Assembly: GCA_038064775.1 (NCBI GenBank)
Contig: JBBTSG010000006.1
Location: 62,001 to 126,000, forward strand
Length of the DNA: 64,000 nt
From: JBBTSG01 sp038064775
GTDB lineage: Bacteria; Patescibacteriota; Minisyncoccia; UBA6257; GWB1-50-10
Reading direction: 5' to 3'
Shown piece by piece: positions 56,873 to 64,000 of this stretch. The notes under the pieces are model-generated. The model ran no database searches. It saw only the letters and a list, made by a program, of their open reading frames with translations, and had not been told where the DNA came from. Both the position numbers and the translations under genes were made by a program. How positions within the stretch are numbered: the first letter of the stretch is position 1; every line of letters begins with the position of its first letter.

Positions 56873-57277
56873 TCAACCGATTCTTTTGATGCGAACCGTC
56901 GTCACTATAGTCGAATCATCACCGATATTTTGGAGCCAGGAAGTACCAGATCCAACGCCATGCCAAAAAGTTTTTTTTGTCTTGGCAACATCGTATACGG
57001 TATCACCTAATTCTTTTATCGTGAATAAACGGTAAGGCGCATAATCCGACGTAAATTCATAACGGCGGTCAAACGAACTAGGTTTTAATTCAACCGGCTT
57101 ACTGCCAACAAGTTTCACAACGTATTCTTCCGGCGGGAAACTAGAAGCGTTTGTTTGAATGATAGTTTTTGAGTCGAAAAGTCCCTTTACTTCGTGACTG
57201 TTCTTAAAATTAACGGCAATGATGGCAACAACCAAGACCGCCAATAATCCAAGTCCAAGAAATTGTCTAATACTCAT
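56873..57277 (-). CDS. Small membrane-anchored protein next to SPFH gene
   Basis: 134 residues: one N-terminal helix (6-24) and an external beta-rich domain with two Phe/Tyr-rich strands (FDRRYEFTSDYAPYRLFTI). No family recognised. The start is firm: a full AAGGAGGT Shine-Dalgarno lies 6 nt upstream and the ATG overlaps the SPFH stop as ATGA. Likely a partner of the SPFH protein. Confidence 0.7.
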   Translation of the reverse strand: MSIRQFLGLGLLAVLVVAIIAVNFKNSHEVKGLFDSKTIIQTNASSFPPEEYVVKLVGSKPVELKPSSFDRRYEFTSDYAPYRLFTIKELGDTVYDVAKTKKTFWHGVGSGTSWLQNIGDDSTIVTTVRIKRIG

Positions 57278-58434
57278 AACCTACCTCCTTCCGGCTGAAG
57301 CCAAATTTCGGCAACTTTGTTCTCGCCAGTTATTGTGTGAATCGTGTTCTTCGCTCCACCAATAATTTGGTCGATTTCATTTATCGCCATTCGCGTTGCC
57401 CGCTCGGCAAATTCTGGATTGCCTTTTGTGCCGTTCAGTTTCATTAACGCTTTTTGAAATTTCTTGATTTCCTTGAGTCGGACATCTACTTCCTCAGCTT
57501 TTTTTTGCGCTTTTATTCTTGTTTCTATCGCGGCATTAAGTTCTTTACCGTATTCCGGCGTTTCCAAAGAAGCTTCTTCGATTTCAATACCAAAAGATTC
57601 CTCAATTGGCGAGATCACCTTAGAAGCATTTTCGTTCAACCAGTGATTCAAAACATCATGGAATTTGTTATAAAACCCCAGACGATCTTTCAGTTCGACT
57701 CGCGTAACACTTTCCTTGAAACCCAAACCTCTTATTTCCTGCCAATGTTTCTTTGCTAAATCGTTTATCTCGCCTTTATGTGGCAAGAAGTCCGATCGTA
57801 AAAAGAAATTTATCAGTAGTTGAATTTCGGCTTTTTTATTGACGAATTCAGAAGGAGAATATTGAAGACTGATTTCTCCTAGATAGGAAATAATTTTGCT
57901 TGTTAATTTCTTTTGAAGATTATCGATACTGTCCCAATCTTTAAAGAAAACTCTCAAGTAGCCTATTCTCGGCTTCAAAGAAACAGTAAATGGGATTATT
58001 ACATTAATCTCGTCTCTTCTGTCTTCTTTTTGGTTTTTTTCGGCAGCTAAAACCGTCTTAACCTTTATTTCAAGTTCTAGTGTTTTTTGAATTGTCGAAG
58101 CTTTCTTTATTTCCTCAAAAAATCGGAAAATGAAATAAAGCCCTGAATCGATATCTTTAACGTGACGCTTTAAAAAATAGACAGCGGCGACTTCGTTTTT
58201 TTCAACAAACCCTTTCTTTATCAATAAAAGGGGTAAAAATACTGTCGCGATAATCCCCAACCAAAAAGACAGAGAGGTAACAGTTAGAAGAATAAGACTA
58301 ACGGTTATAAGCAATCTGCTTAAGCCGTAGAACTGAAAAAATTTTTCGGCTTTCTCAGCCGTTTTATTTTTTTCTTCTTTAAAAGCTTCCATAAGAGCTT
58401 TCCAAGTTTTGCTGAAAAATTCTTTGAATTTCAT
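57274..58434 (-). CDS. SPFH/Band-7-like membrane protein
   Basis: 386 residues: two adjacent membrane helices (about 38-73), an SPFH-like domain (about 80-270, VYFLKRHVKDIDSGLYFIFRFFE to SLQYSPSEF) and a helical C-terminal coil (about 285-345, ELNAAIETRIKAQKKAEEVDV). This order is that of stomatin/prohibitin-type scaffolds that cluster in membranes. The match is by architecture and motif, not strong identity. AAGGAG precedes the ATG; the promoter is TTGACA, 17 nt, TATCAT. Confidence 0.72.
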   Translation of the reverse strand: MKFKEFFSKTWKALMEAFKEEKNKTAEKAEKFFQFYGLSRLLITVSLILLTVTSLSFWLGIIATVFLPLLLIKKGFVEKNEVAAVYFLKRHVKDIDSGLYFIFRFFEEIKKASTIQKTLELEIKVKTVLAAEKNQKEDRRDEINVIIPFTVSLKPRIGYLRVFFKDWDSIDNLQKKLTSKIISYLGEISLQYSPSEFVNKKAEIQLLINFFLRSDFLPHKGEINDLAKKHWQEIRGLGFKESVTRVELKDRLGFYNKFHDVLNHWLNENASKVISPIEESFGIEIEEASLETPEYGKELNAAIETRIKAQKKAEEVDVRLKEIKKFQKALMKLNGTKGNPEFAERATRMAINEIDQIIGGAKNTIHTITGENKVAEIWLQPEGGRL

Positions 58435-58484
58435 GATGTTTCTCCTTAAAATATGATTAATTTAATTGTTAACTAACTGCTATA

Positions 58485-58535
58485 ATGATAACATAAAGCT
58501 TTTTACTTGTCAAATCAGAATACGCCTGTTAAAAT
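58485..58535. promoter_or_regulatory. Divergent promoters of the SPFH gene and tRNA-Leu with shared -35
   Basis: Plus: TTGTCA (58507-58512), 17 nt, TAAAAT (58530-58535). Minus: TTGACA (58513-58508), 17 nt, TATCAT (58490-58485). The -35 boxes share five bases. Confidence 0.7.
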
Positions 58536-58568
58536 CTAGTTAAATCGACGCATTAGCCGAGGTGGCGA

Positions 58569-58610
58569 TCCGCCAGCCGGCGGAGGCAGACCTGCCTGCC
58601 GGCAGGCAGG
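58569..58610. repeat. Two palindromic repeats in tandem upstream of tRNA-Leu
   Basis: TCCGCCAGCCGGCGGA (58569-58584) and CCTGCCTGCCGGCAGGCAGG (58591-58610), the families found inside ftsK/htrA/glyS/folD and recA. They are flanked by AGGTGGCG at 58560-58567 and 58624-58631. Confidence 0.85.
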
Positions 58611-58619
58611 CGCACAAAT

Positions 58620-58701
58620 GGGCAGGTGGCGGAACTGGTATACGCGTAGCGCTTAGGACGCTATCCCGAAAGGGTTGAGGGTTCGAGTCCCTCCCTGCCC
58701 A
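58620..58701 (+). tRNA. tRNA-Leu (UAG)
   Basis: Acceptor GGGCAGG/CCTGCCC, anticodon stem TAGCG/CGCTA with loop CTTAGGA (UAG), long variable arm TCCCGAAAGGGTT as expected for Leu, T arm GAGGG-TTCGAGT-CCCTC. CCA is not encoded. 82 nt; 11 nt before the mannosyltransferase gene. Confidence 0.96.
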
Positions 58702-58712
58702 CAAAAAATTTT

Positions 58713-60035
58713 ATGGAAGTAGACAAATCTTTTTCCAAACTTCTCGTCATTTTTTTTCTCCTTTTGAGTGTTGGACTTCACCTTTTCCGTTTGGGTTTTC
58801 CCGCCTCGCCTGCTTTTGACGAGCGTTATTTCGCCACTTACGCCGCCGACTATCGCTTGCATCGGGCATTTATTGATGTTCATCCGCCGCTTGGAAAAAT
58901 TATCTACGCCTTGCCGCTTTTTTTATTTGACCAGAGCCATTTCGAAAAAATTCATTTTATTGACGTAAAAATCAGTTCGACTGGCCAAATTACACCGGAG
59001 CCATACTCCAACCCTTACGGCGCTTTTCCTTATTTAACGCTCCGTTTTGTGAGCGCGCTCTTCGGCGTCTTACTTGTTTTCGCGATTTATTATTTCCTAA
59101 AAAACTTAACTCAAAACGAATCAATCGCTTTGCTTGGAATGTTTTTTGCCGTGTTTGAAAACGCTATTCTCGTTGATACTCGCTTTATTCTTTTGAATGG
59201 CATGTATTTAAGCTTTGCTTTTCTCGCTCTCGCCCTAATTTTAAAACAAAAACCTCGACCAATTTTGGGCGGCGTATTGTGGGGACTCTCGCTAAGCGTT
59301 AAATTAATCGCTGTAACTTTTTTGGCGCCGCTAATTGTCGCTTATTTCTTTAAAAAAGGTTGGTTATCGAAACGACAAATAATTTTGTTTATAGCGATTG
59401 GTTTTTTTGTGCTCGCGCTTGTTTGGTTTTTTGGAAATCTTTTGTTTATTCCCGCTACCGACCGAGTGACGCTCCATCAACCGATTTTTACGCCAAATAA
59501 TACTCAAATAATGCCTGCAACCAATTCTTTATTAACAGCCATAAAAGCGACAACAATGGAAATCCTTTTTTCCGCGGCGGGCTACACAAGCGGTGGTATT
59601 AATCCAAAAAACGTAATCCATAGTTATTGGTACGCGTGGCCGCTAATGTATAAACCGATTTCCTTTTTTCACGATCTCGGTAAACAGATTGTTTCCGCGG
59701 GCAATCCAACTGTTTGGATTTTCTCGCTTCTGACGTTACTTTCTCTAATTTGGCGAGCTTTCAGAAAAACCGAAGAACTGAAAAATGATCAACCAACCTT
59801 AATTTTAGCAAGCGGTTACATTGCCTCTATTTTACCTTTCGTGTTCGTAAACCGCGCTACTTATATTTACCACTACCTGCCGGCTTTTATTTTTTCACTT
59901 TGTCTTGCCGCGCTATTTTTTGAAAAATATCTTCAAACGGAGGGTAGTCAAAATAAAATTTTGCCGCTCGTTCTTACGATAAGCGCGGTTGTTTTGGGAT
60001 TCGTTGTTGTTGCGCCTTTTACTTATGGTCTCTAA
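58713..60035 (+). CDS. PMT/GT39-family protein mannosyltransferase-like
   Basis: 440 residues, about ten membrane helices. The first external loop has FDERYFATYAADY and DVHPPLGK, the acidic and HPPLGK motifs of dolichyl-/polyprenyl-phosphate-mannose:protein O-mannosyltransferases. It would glycosylate exported proteins, perhaps the surface proteins of this window. It is shorter than most relatives and ends just after VAPFTYG, keeping the catalytic N-terminal part. Confidence 0.87.
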   Translation: MEVDKSFSKLLVIFFLLLSVGLHLFRLGFPASPAFDERYFATYAADYRLHRAFIDVHPPLGKIIYALPLFLFDQSHFEKIHFIDVKISSTGQITPEPYSNPYGAFPYLTLRFVSALFGVLLVFAIYYFLKNLTQNESIALLGMFFAVFENAILVDTRFILLNGMYLSFAFLALALILKQKPRPILGGVLWGLSLSVKLIAVTFLAPLIVAYFFKKGWLSKRQIILFIAIGFFVLALVWFFGNLLFIPATDRVTLHQPIFTPNNTQIMPATNSLLTAIKATTMEILFSAAGYTSGGINPKNVIHSYWYAWPLMYKPISFFHDLGKQIVSAGNPTVWIFSLLTLLSLIWRAFRKTEELKNDQPTLILASGYIASILPFVFVNRATYIYHYLPAFIFSLCLAALFFEKYLQTEGSQNKILPLVLTISAVVLGFVVVAPFTYGL

Positions 60036-60040
60036 ATTAG

Positions 60041-60289
60041 TTAAGTAAAAAAACTGAGGATTTTTATTTTTATTTTTTCTACCTCAGTGGAATCAAGATT
60101 GTCGGAAAAATTAAACTTCAATTCGCGAATGGCTTTTTCAGCTTCAAATTTTGAAATACCATCCGCCGCGTATTTGCCAAATATCGCCTTAACGTACTCT
60201 TTTTCTTCTGGAGAAAGGGCAGAAATTTGATTTAGTAAAATTCCGAGTTTTTCCCGATAAAGAGTTTTGTCGGAAGAGAAAAATCCCAT
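60041..60289 (-). CDS. Small hypothetical protein
   Basis: 82 residues from the ATG at 60289 (MGFFSSDKTLYREKLG). Helical, acidic, with LSPEEKEYVKAIF and GISKFEAEKAIREL; not recognised. A TATACT lies 16 nt upstream. It follows the Xer gene on the same strand with about 30 nt between them. Confidence 0.6.
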   Translation of the reverse strand: MGFFSSDKTLYREKLGILLNQISALSPEEKEYVKAIFGKYAADGISKFEAEKAIRELKFNFSDNLDSTEVEKIKIKILSFFT

Positions 60290-60321
60290 ATCAATAATAG
60301 TAGTAGTATAACATGGCAAAA

Positions 60322-61206
60322 TTATTTTCTCCGGCGAGCGTGAAAAGCCGAATGAACTTCCCGCAATTCCTTGTTTGTAAGATGAGTGTAAATCTGGGTA
60401 GTTGCGATATTCGCGTGACCCAAAAGCTCTTGAACTGATCGCAAATCAGCGCCGTTAATCAGCAAATCAGTCGCGAAAGAATGGCGAATTTGATGAGGAT
60501 GAACCCGTTTTGAGATACCGGCTTCCCGCGCCCTTGTTTCAATTAAACGCTCAACCGCTCGAGGCGTAATCCGGCCGATTGATTTATTGCGCTTATCCAA
60601 ACTTATAAAAAGCGCCGGTTCAATATCAGTCCGCATTTCAAGGTATTTCTTGAGCGATTCTTTCGCGCCGTCCGAAAGAAAAACTATCCGCAGTTTATCA
60701 CCCTTGCCTCGAACAGAAATTTCACCTCTTTTTAAATCTAGGGTTTTTGGTAAAGCGCAAAGTTCCGCAAGCCGCAAACCAGTTGAAAAAAGTGTTTCCA
60801 AAACCGCTTTATCACGGCGAGAACGAAGGTCGTTATTTTTTGAAGAAGCAAGAAGCTGTTCTAATTCACGATAATCTAAAACTTCAATGTCCCTACGGGA
60901 AATTTTCGGTAATTCAATCGTCTCTGGCGAAAGAGTTTTTACGCCGCGTTTTACTAAGTATTTTAGAAAATTTCTTAGGGCAATTACGTAATAACTTTGC
61001 GTTATTTTTTTAATGTCACGGCGGGCAAGCCTCACCCGAAAATCGCGGACAAGGTTTTCTGTGATTTCTTTTGCCGAACGAATTTTTGTCTCACGAAGAA
61101 AGAAACGCAAGTAACGCTCGTAATTTTCCCGCGTTTTCGGCGACCGGTTTTTTTCAATTTCGAGATAACCTAGATAGTCGGTGAGAAGTTTTTCAATTTC
61201 GGTCAT
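60322..61206 (-). CDS. Tyrosine recombinase, XerC/XerD type
   Basis: 294 residues: SAM-like N-terminal DNA-binding domain (1-100) and catalytic domain with R145 (TGLRLAEL), K169 (GKGDKLR), H238/R241 (HPHQIRHSF), H264 (LGHANI) and Tyr273 (TQIYTHL). Size and motifs fit the single chromosome-dimer-resolving Xer rather than a phage integrase. A cluster of TGTCGCAAAA repeats lies just upstream. No dif site was recognised. Confidence 0.92.
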   Translation of the reverse strand: MTEIEKLLTDYLGYLEIEKNRSPKTRENYERYLRFFLRETKIRSAKEITENLVRDFRVRLARRDIKKITQSYYVIALRNFLKYLVKRGVKTLSPETIELPKISRRDIEVLDYRELEQLLASSKNNDLRSRRDKAVLETLFSTGLRLAELCALPKTLDLKRGEISVRGKGDKLRIVFLSDGAKESLKKYLEMRTDIEPALFISLDKRNKSIGRITPRAVERLIETRAREAGISKRVHPHQIRHSFATDLLINGADLRSVQELLGHANIATTQIYTHLTNKELREVHSAFHARRRK

Positions 61207-61224
61207 TAACTTAAATTATACACC

Positions 61225-61311
61225 TGTCGCAAAATAAAGATTGTTGCAACAACTTCATTTGTCGCAAAACCTGAAACTATTTTGCAACATTTCTAATGAG
61301 CCATCGCAAAA
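61225..61311. promoter_or_regulatory. Cluster of TGTCGCAAAA repeats between xer and rpsO
   Basis: TGTCGCAAAA at 61225-61234 and 61260-61269, CATCGCAAAA at 61302-61311, and the related inverted TTTTGCAACA at 61280-61289, with a 12-bp palindrome TTGTTGCAACAA at 61241-61252. Looks like a multi-site protein-binding region. Confidence 0.55.
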
Positions 61312-61357
61312 TATTTTCTCTTAGGTCTTTAGGAAAAGAGCGTTTTCATTATTAATT

Positions 61358-61386
61358 TTGACTTTTTTCGACCTTTCCGATAGAAT
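61358..61386 (+). promoter_or_regulatory. rpsO promoter
   Basis: TTGACT (61358-61363), 17-nt spacer, TAGAAT (61381-61386), 7 nt before the ATG; predicts a leaderless rpsO message. Confidence 0.7.
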
Positions 61387-61393
61387 TAAAACA

Positions 61394-61660
61394 ATGCTTT
61401 CAAAGAAGAAAAAACAAGTAGCGATCAAGGAATACGGTCGGCACGAGACCGATACTGGTTCGGCCGAAGTCCAAATTGCGCTTTTAACCCGCCAAATTAA
61501 AGTGTTGGCGGATCACTTAAAGAAACACAAAAAAGATAACCACTCGCGGCGCGGTCTTTTAATGATGGTCGGTAAGCGCCGGAAATTTCTCCAATACCTT
61601 AAAAGAGAAAACGAGAAACAATACGAAAAATTGTCTAAAAAATTGGAATTAGAAATTTAA
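61394..61660 (+). CDS. rpsO: 30S ribosomal protein uS15
   Basis: 88 residues from the ATG at 61394, the normal S15 length; an in-frame start 36 nt upstream lies in the promoter. HETDTGSAEVQIALLTRQI, HKKDNHSRRGLLMMVGKRRK and LKRENEKQYEKLSKKL are typical. It binds 16S rRNA helix junction 20-21-22. The usual rpsO-pnp pairing is kept but with an NYN RNase gene inserted between. Confidence 0.96.
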   Translation: MLSKKKKQVAIKEYGRHETDTGSAEVQIALLTRQIKVLADHLKKHKKDNHSRRGLLMMVGKRRKFLQYLKRENEKQYEKLSKKLELEI

Positions 61661-61772
61661 ATTAAAAAGGTTGGGCCAAATGTGGTCACGATTTTCCTTA
61701 TTACTAAAGTGATGAAAGTTGTGCTCAAATTTGCGCTCTCCTATATCTGAACTCCTAAAATACATTTTCTTA

Positions 61773-61808
61773 TTGATTCATCGCGGGTGAAAAATATAAT
61801 TTCGCGAT
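61773..61808 (+). promoter_or_regulatory. Promoter of the NYN gene
   Basis: TTGATT (61773-61778), 16-nt spacer, TATAAT (61795-61800). ATCGCG (61780-61785) and CGCGAT (61803-61808) form a dyad around the -10. Confidence 0.6.
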
Positions 61809-61835
61809 TTATGAAGTAAGAACAACAACTTAAAA

Positions 61836-62381
61836 ATGACTGCTGAGAAAAATTCAAATAATGCGCGGCCAGATCAAAGAGTGGGGATTTTTATTGACGT
61901 CCAAAACATTTACCACTCGGCCAAAAATTTATATCAATCGAGAGTGAATTTTCAGGAACTGATAAAAACGGTTTTAGCGCGCCGCCGACTTATCAGAGCA
62001 GTGGCCTACGTTGTGAAATCCGAAACAGCTTTTGGCGAAGAATCTTTTTTTGAAGCGTTGCGAAAAACCGGCTTGGAATTAAGAGTAAAAGATCTCCAGA
62101 TCAACCCGGGTGGCAGTAAAAAAGCGGACTGGGATGTTGGTATGGCGGTTGACGCAATCCGAATGGCTAATTTTCTAGACGTGGTAATTCTTATAACGGG
62201 AGATGGGGATTTTGTCCCGCTTGTTGATTACCTAAAATGGGGAATGGGCCTACAAGTGGAAGTAGCCGCCTTCAGCCGAACCACCTCTGGTCGCCTCCGA
62301 GAAGTAGCCGATAATTTTACCGAACTCGAAAATATTCCTAGGATCTTGTTAAAAATAAATAATAAAAGACGAAAAGAATAA
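61836..62381 (+). CDS. NYN-domain (LabA/DUF88) PIN-like ribonuclease
   Basis: 181 residues. Acidic residues of the NYN/PIN fold: D21 and N24 in IFIDVQNIY, D98/D100 in KADWDVGMAVDA, and D123/D125 in LITGDGDFVPLVDYL. Predicted metal-dependent RNase. Placed between rpsO and pnp, so a role in RNA turnover with PNPase is a fair inference. Own promoter; pnp starts 6 nt after its stop, so the two are cotranscribed. Confidence 0.9.
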   Translation: MTAEKNSNNARPDQRVGIFIDVQNIYHSAKNLYQSRVNFQELIKTVLARRRLIRAVAYVVKSETAFGEESFFEALRKTGLELRVKDLQINPGGSKKADWDVGMAVDAIRMANFLDVVILITGDGDFVPLVDYLKWGMGLQVEVAAFSRTTSGRLREVADNFTELENIPRILLKINNKRRKE

Positions 62382-62387
62382 AAAAAT

Positions 62388-64000
62388 ATGGATTTAAAAA
62401 GAAAAATATTTAAAAGTGAGTTGGGTGGCGAAGCTTTAAGTTTAGAGATTTCCGAAATTGCTCATAAAGCGAACGGAGCGGTTATTGGCCGGCACGGTGA
62501 AACGGCGGTTTTAGCAACTGTAGTAATGGGCGAAACAGAAAAAACGACTGATTATTTTCCGCTTACCGTTGATTACGAAGAGCGTTTTTACGCCGCTGGA
62601 AAAATTATGGGCAGCCGATTTGTTCGCCGCGAAGGGCGGCCATCGGACGAAGCAATGCTTTCGGCTCGGCTCATTGACCGAACAATCAGGCCCCTTTTTG
62701 ACGACCGATTAAGACGGGAAGTGCAAGTAGTTGTTACGATTTTGGCGTATGACGAAAAAAACGACCCTGATGCGATTGCTTTACTTGCCGCCTCAACCGC
62801 TTTAGGTATTTCTAATATTCCTTGGGGCGGACCAGTGGCGGGAATAAAAACCCAAAATTTGAATTCTGACGGTAGCTTAAATTATCAAACATTTTTTGCC
62901 GGCCCGAAAGCGAGAATTAATATGCTTGAATTCGAAGGCAAGGAGATTAAAGAAGAAGAAGTTTTAAAGCAATTCAATGCTGCTCAAAAAGAAATCGAAC
63001 GCTTAATTGATTTCCAAGAAAAAATCATAAAAGAGCTAGGTAAACCGAAAACTCAAGTCATGCTTGCCGAACCCACTCCGAAAACCAAAAAACTTATAAC
63101 CGATATAGTTCAAAAAGATTTGGCCGCCGCGATAAAAAACAAAACTCTACACGAGCTAAAAAAATTAATGTTTGAGAAAATAAAAACTTCCGAAGAAGCT
63201 AGTGAAGCGTTACTTTTTGCTGATCGAATATTTGAAAACCTTGTAAACGATTGCCTTCATAAAGAAATACTTGAGCGTGATAACCGCCCCGACGGCCGCA
63301 AACTTGATGAAGTGCGCGATCTTCATGGTGAAATTGGAATTTTTAATCGTAACCATGGTTCTGGATTATTTATGAGAGGGGACACTCAAGTTTTAGCGGT
63401 TACTACTTTAGGAACTGTTGCCGCCGAACAAATCGTTGAAACAATGGAATTTTCCGGCCGGAAACGGTTTATGCTTCACTACAACTTTCCGGGTTTTGCT
63501 GTTGGCGAAACCGGTCGTGCCCGCGGTGGACCAGGCCGGCGGGAAATCGGCCACGGCGCGCTTGCTCAAAAAGCACTCGCTCAAGTTCTGCCATCAAAAG
63601 ATGATTTTCCTTATACAATCCGAATTGTCGCCGAAACTCTTTCTTCAAACGGTTCTTCGTCAATGGCTTCCACTTGCGCTGGCTCGCTTTCGCTTATGGA
63701 CGCTGGCGTGCCAATTAAAAAACACGTCGCCGGTATTGCGATGGGTTTGGTGCTTCACGATAACGGACAATTTAAGGTTCTAACTGATATTCAGGGACCA
63801 GAAGATCATCACGGCGATATGGATTTAAAAGTGGCTGGTACTGATTCTGGTATAACAGCTATGCAAATGGACGTAAAAGTTCAGGGTATTACAGCGGAAA
63901 TTTTTGAGAACGCGCTTGCGAAAGCGAAAAAAGCCCGTCTTCATATTTTGGAGACAATGAATAAAACGATTGCTGCGCCAAAAAAAAGCGTTTCAACCTT
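62388..64000 (+). CDS. pnp: Polyribonucleotide nucleotidyltransferase, 3' end beyond window
   Basis: The frame is open for 537 codons to the window edge. First RNase PH domain (RHGETAVLATVVMG, FRRxGRPSDEA-like FVRREGRPSDEAMLSARLID), helical linker, and the second RNase PH core (RPDGRKLDEVRDLHG, GLFMRGDTQVLAVTTLG, GRARGGPGRREIGHGALAQ, SSNGSSSMASTCAGSLSLMDAGVP, and GPEDHHGDMDLKVAGT). PNPase degrades RNA 3' to 5' with phosphate. The KH and S1 domains would lie outside the window. No Shine-Dalgarno; coupled to the NYN gene. Confidence 0.97.
   Translation, partial: MDLKRKIFKSELGGEALSLEISEIAHKANGAVIGRHGETAVLATVVMGETEKTTDYFPLTVDYEERFYAAGKIMGSRFVRREGRPSDEAMLSARLIDRTIRPLFDDRLRREVQVVVTILAYDEKNDPDAIALLAASTALGISNIPWGGPVAGIKTQNLNSDGSLNYQTFFAGPKARINMLEFEGKEIKEEEVLKQFNAAQKEIERLIDFQEKIIKELGKPKTQVMLAEPTPKTKKLITDIVQKDLAAAIKNKTLHELKKLMFEKIKTSEEASEALLFADRIFENLVNDCLHKEILERDNRPDGRKLDEVRDLHGEIGIFNRNHGSGLFMRGDTQVLAVTTLGTVAAEQIVETMEFSGRKRFMLHYNFPGFAVGETGRARGGPGRREIGHGALAQKALAQVLPSKDDFPYTIRIVAETLSSNGSSSMASTCAGSLSLMDAGVPIKKHVAGIAMGLVLHDNGQFKVLTDIQGPEDHHGDMDLKVAGTDSGITAMQMDVKVQGITAEIFENALAKAKKARLHILETMNKTIAAPKKSVST

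Noticed and set aside
61206..61260. dif site next to the xer gene
   Set aside because: No 28-bp sequence with two XerC/D-like half sites was recognised; only the TGTCGCAAAA repeats stand out.
61358..61393. Longer N-terminus for S15 from 61358
   Set aside because: It covers the rpsO promoter; starting at 61394 gives the normal 88 residues.
61690..61760. Very short frames (10 and 12 codons) between rpsO and the NYN gene
   Set aside because: No ribosome site at proper spacing, no promoter or terminator of their own.
1..64000. CRISPR arrays, rRNA genes, prophage or transposase genes
   Set aside because: No regularly spaced repeats, no rRNA-like sequence, and no transposase, integrase (other than the Xer-type) or phage structural genes were found on either strand.

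Overview
This window looks like a piece of a Candidate Phyla Radiation (Patescibacteria), most likely parcubacterial, chromosome. The reasons are: a moderately AT-rich sequence packed with short single-copy housekeeping genes; tandem TrbC/VirB2-like two-helix pilins; a surface protein that joins a Gln-rich coil to a peptidoglycan-binding domain; shortened core proteins (ValS, RecO); no rRNA and almost no biosynthetic genes. TGA is used as stop (valS and the SPFH gene both end in ATGA overlaps), which argues against the recoded Absconditabacteria/Gracilibacteria. No CRISPR array, prophage or transposase was seen. A 100-N scaffold gap lies at 19479-19578.

Layout. 1-9120 (minus strand): a truncated surface-layer-type protein with a long structured leader, a membrane protein, clpB, an HtrA-like protease, a SIMPL protein and a hypothetical. 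9280-19320: cysteine desulfurase divergent from a Nudix gene, MgtC, a cobalamin adenosyltransferase, two envelope proteins, then the DoxX-glycosyltransferase-recO-DUF11-glyS run. 19580-30530: tsaD, small unknown genes, valS-prsW-hsp20, murD, a Nudix gene, nusA and yraN. 30735-40090: phosphohexomutase divergent from ftsK-rodZ-like-recA, a divergent pair of hypotheticals, and glyA-folD. 40180-49440: a receiver/histidine-kinase operon, two RNase H-fold proteins around a 20-bp inverted repeat, two tiny SD-led genes, tRNA-Val and tRNA-Ile(UAU), ftsH, a hypothetical and an S1-domain protein. 49600-56830: MBL-fold protein, gyrA, solute-binding protein and six pilin-like genes in tandem. 56870-64000: SPFH pair, tRNA-Leu, PMT-type mannosyltransferase, Xer recombinase, rpsO, NYN RNase and the 5' part of pnp.

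Two themes run through the window. First, short palindromic elements sit in frame inside conserved genes (nifS, tsaD, recA, valS, ftsK, glyS, glyA, folD, htrA), always translated through and never breaking the frame; the best case is a roughly 90-bp element shared by nifS and tsaD. Second, there are two styles of expression signal. Many core genes have a TATAAT-like box only 6-8 nt before the ATG and no Shine-Dalgarno sequence, which predicts leaderless mRNAs. A set of small, mostly unrecognised genes instead has strong -35/-10 promoters, AGGAG-type ribosome sites and their own terminators.
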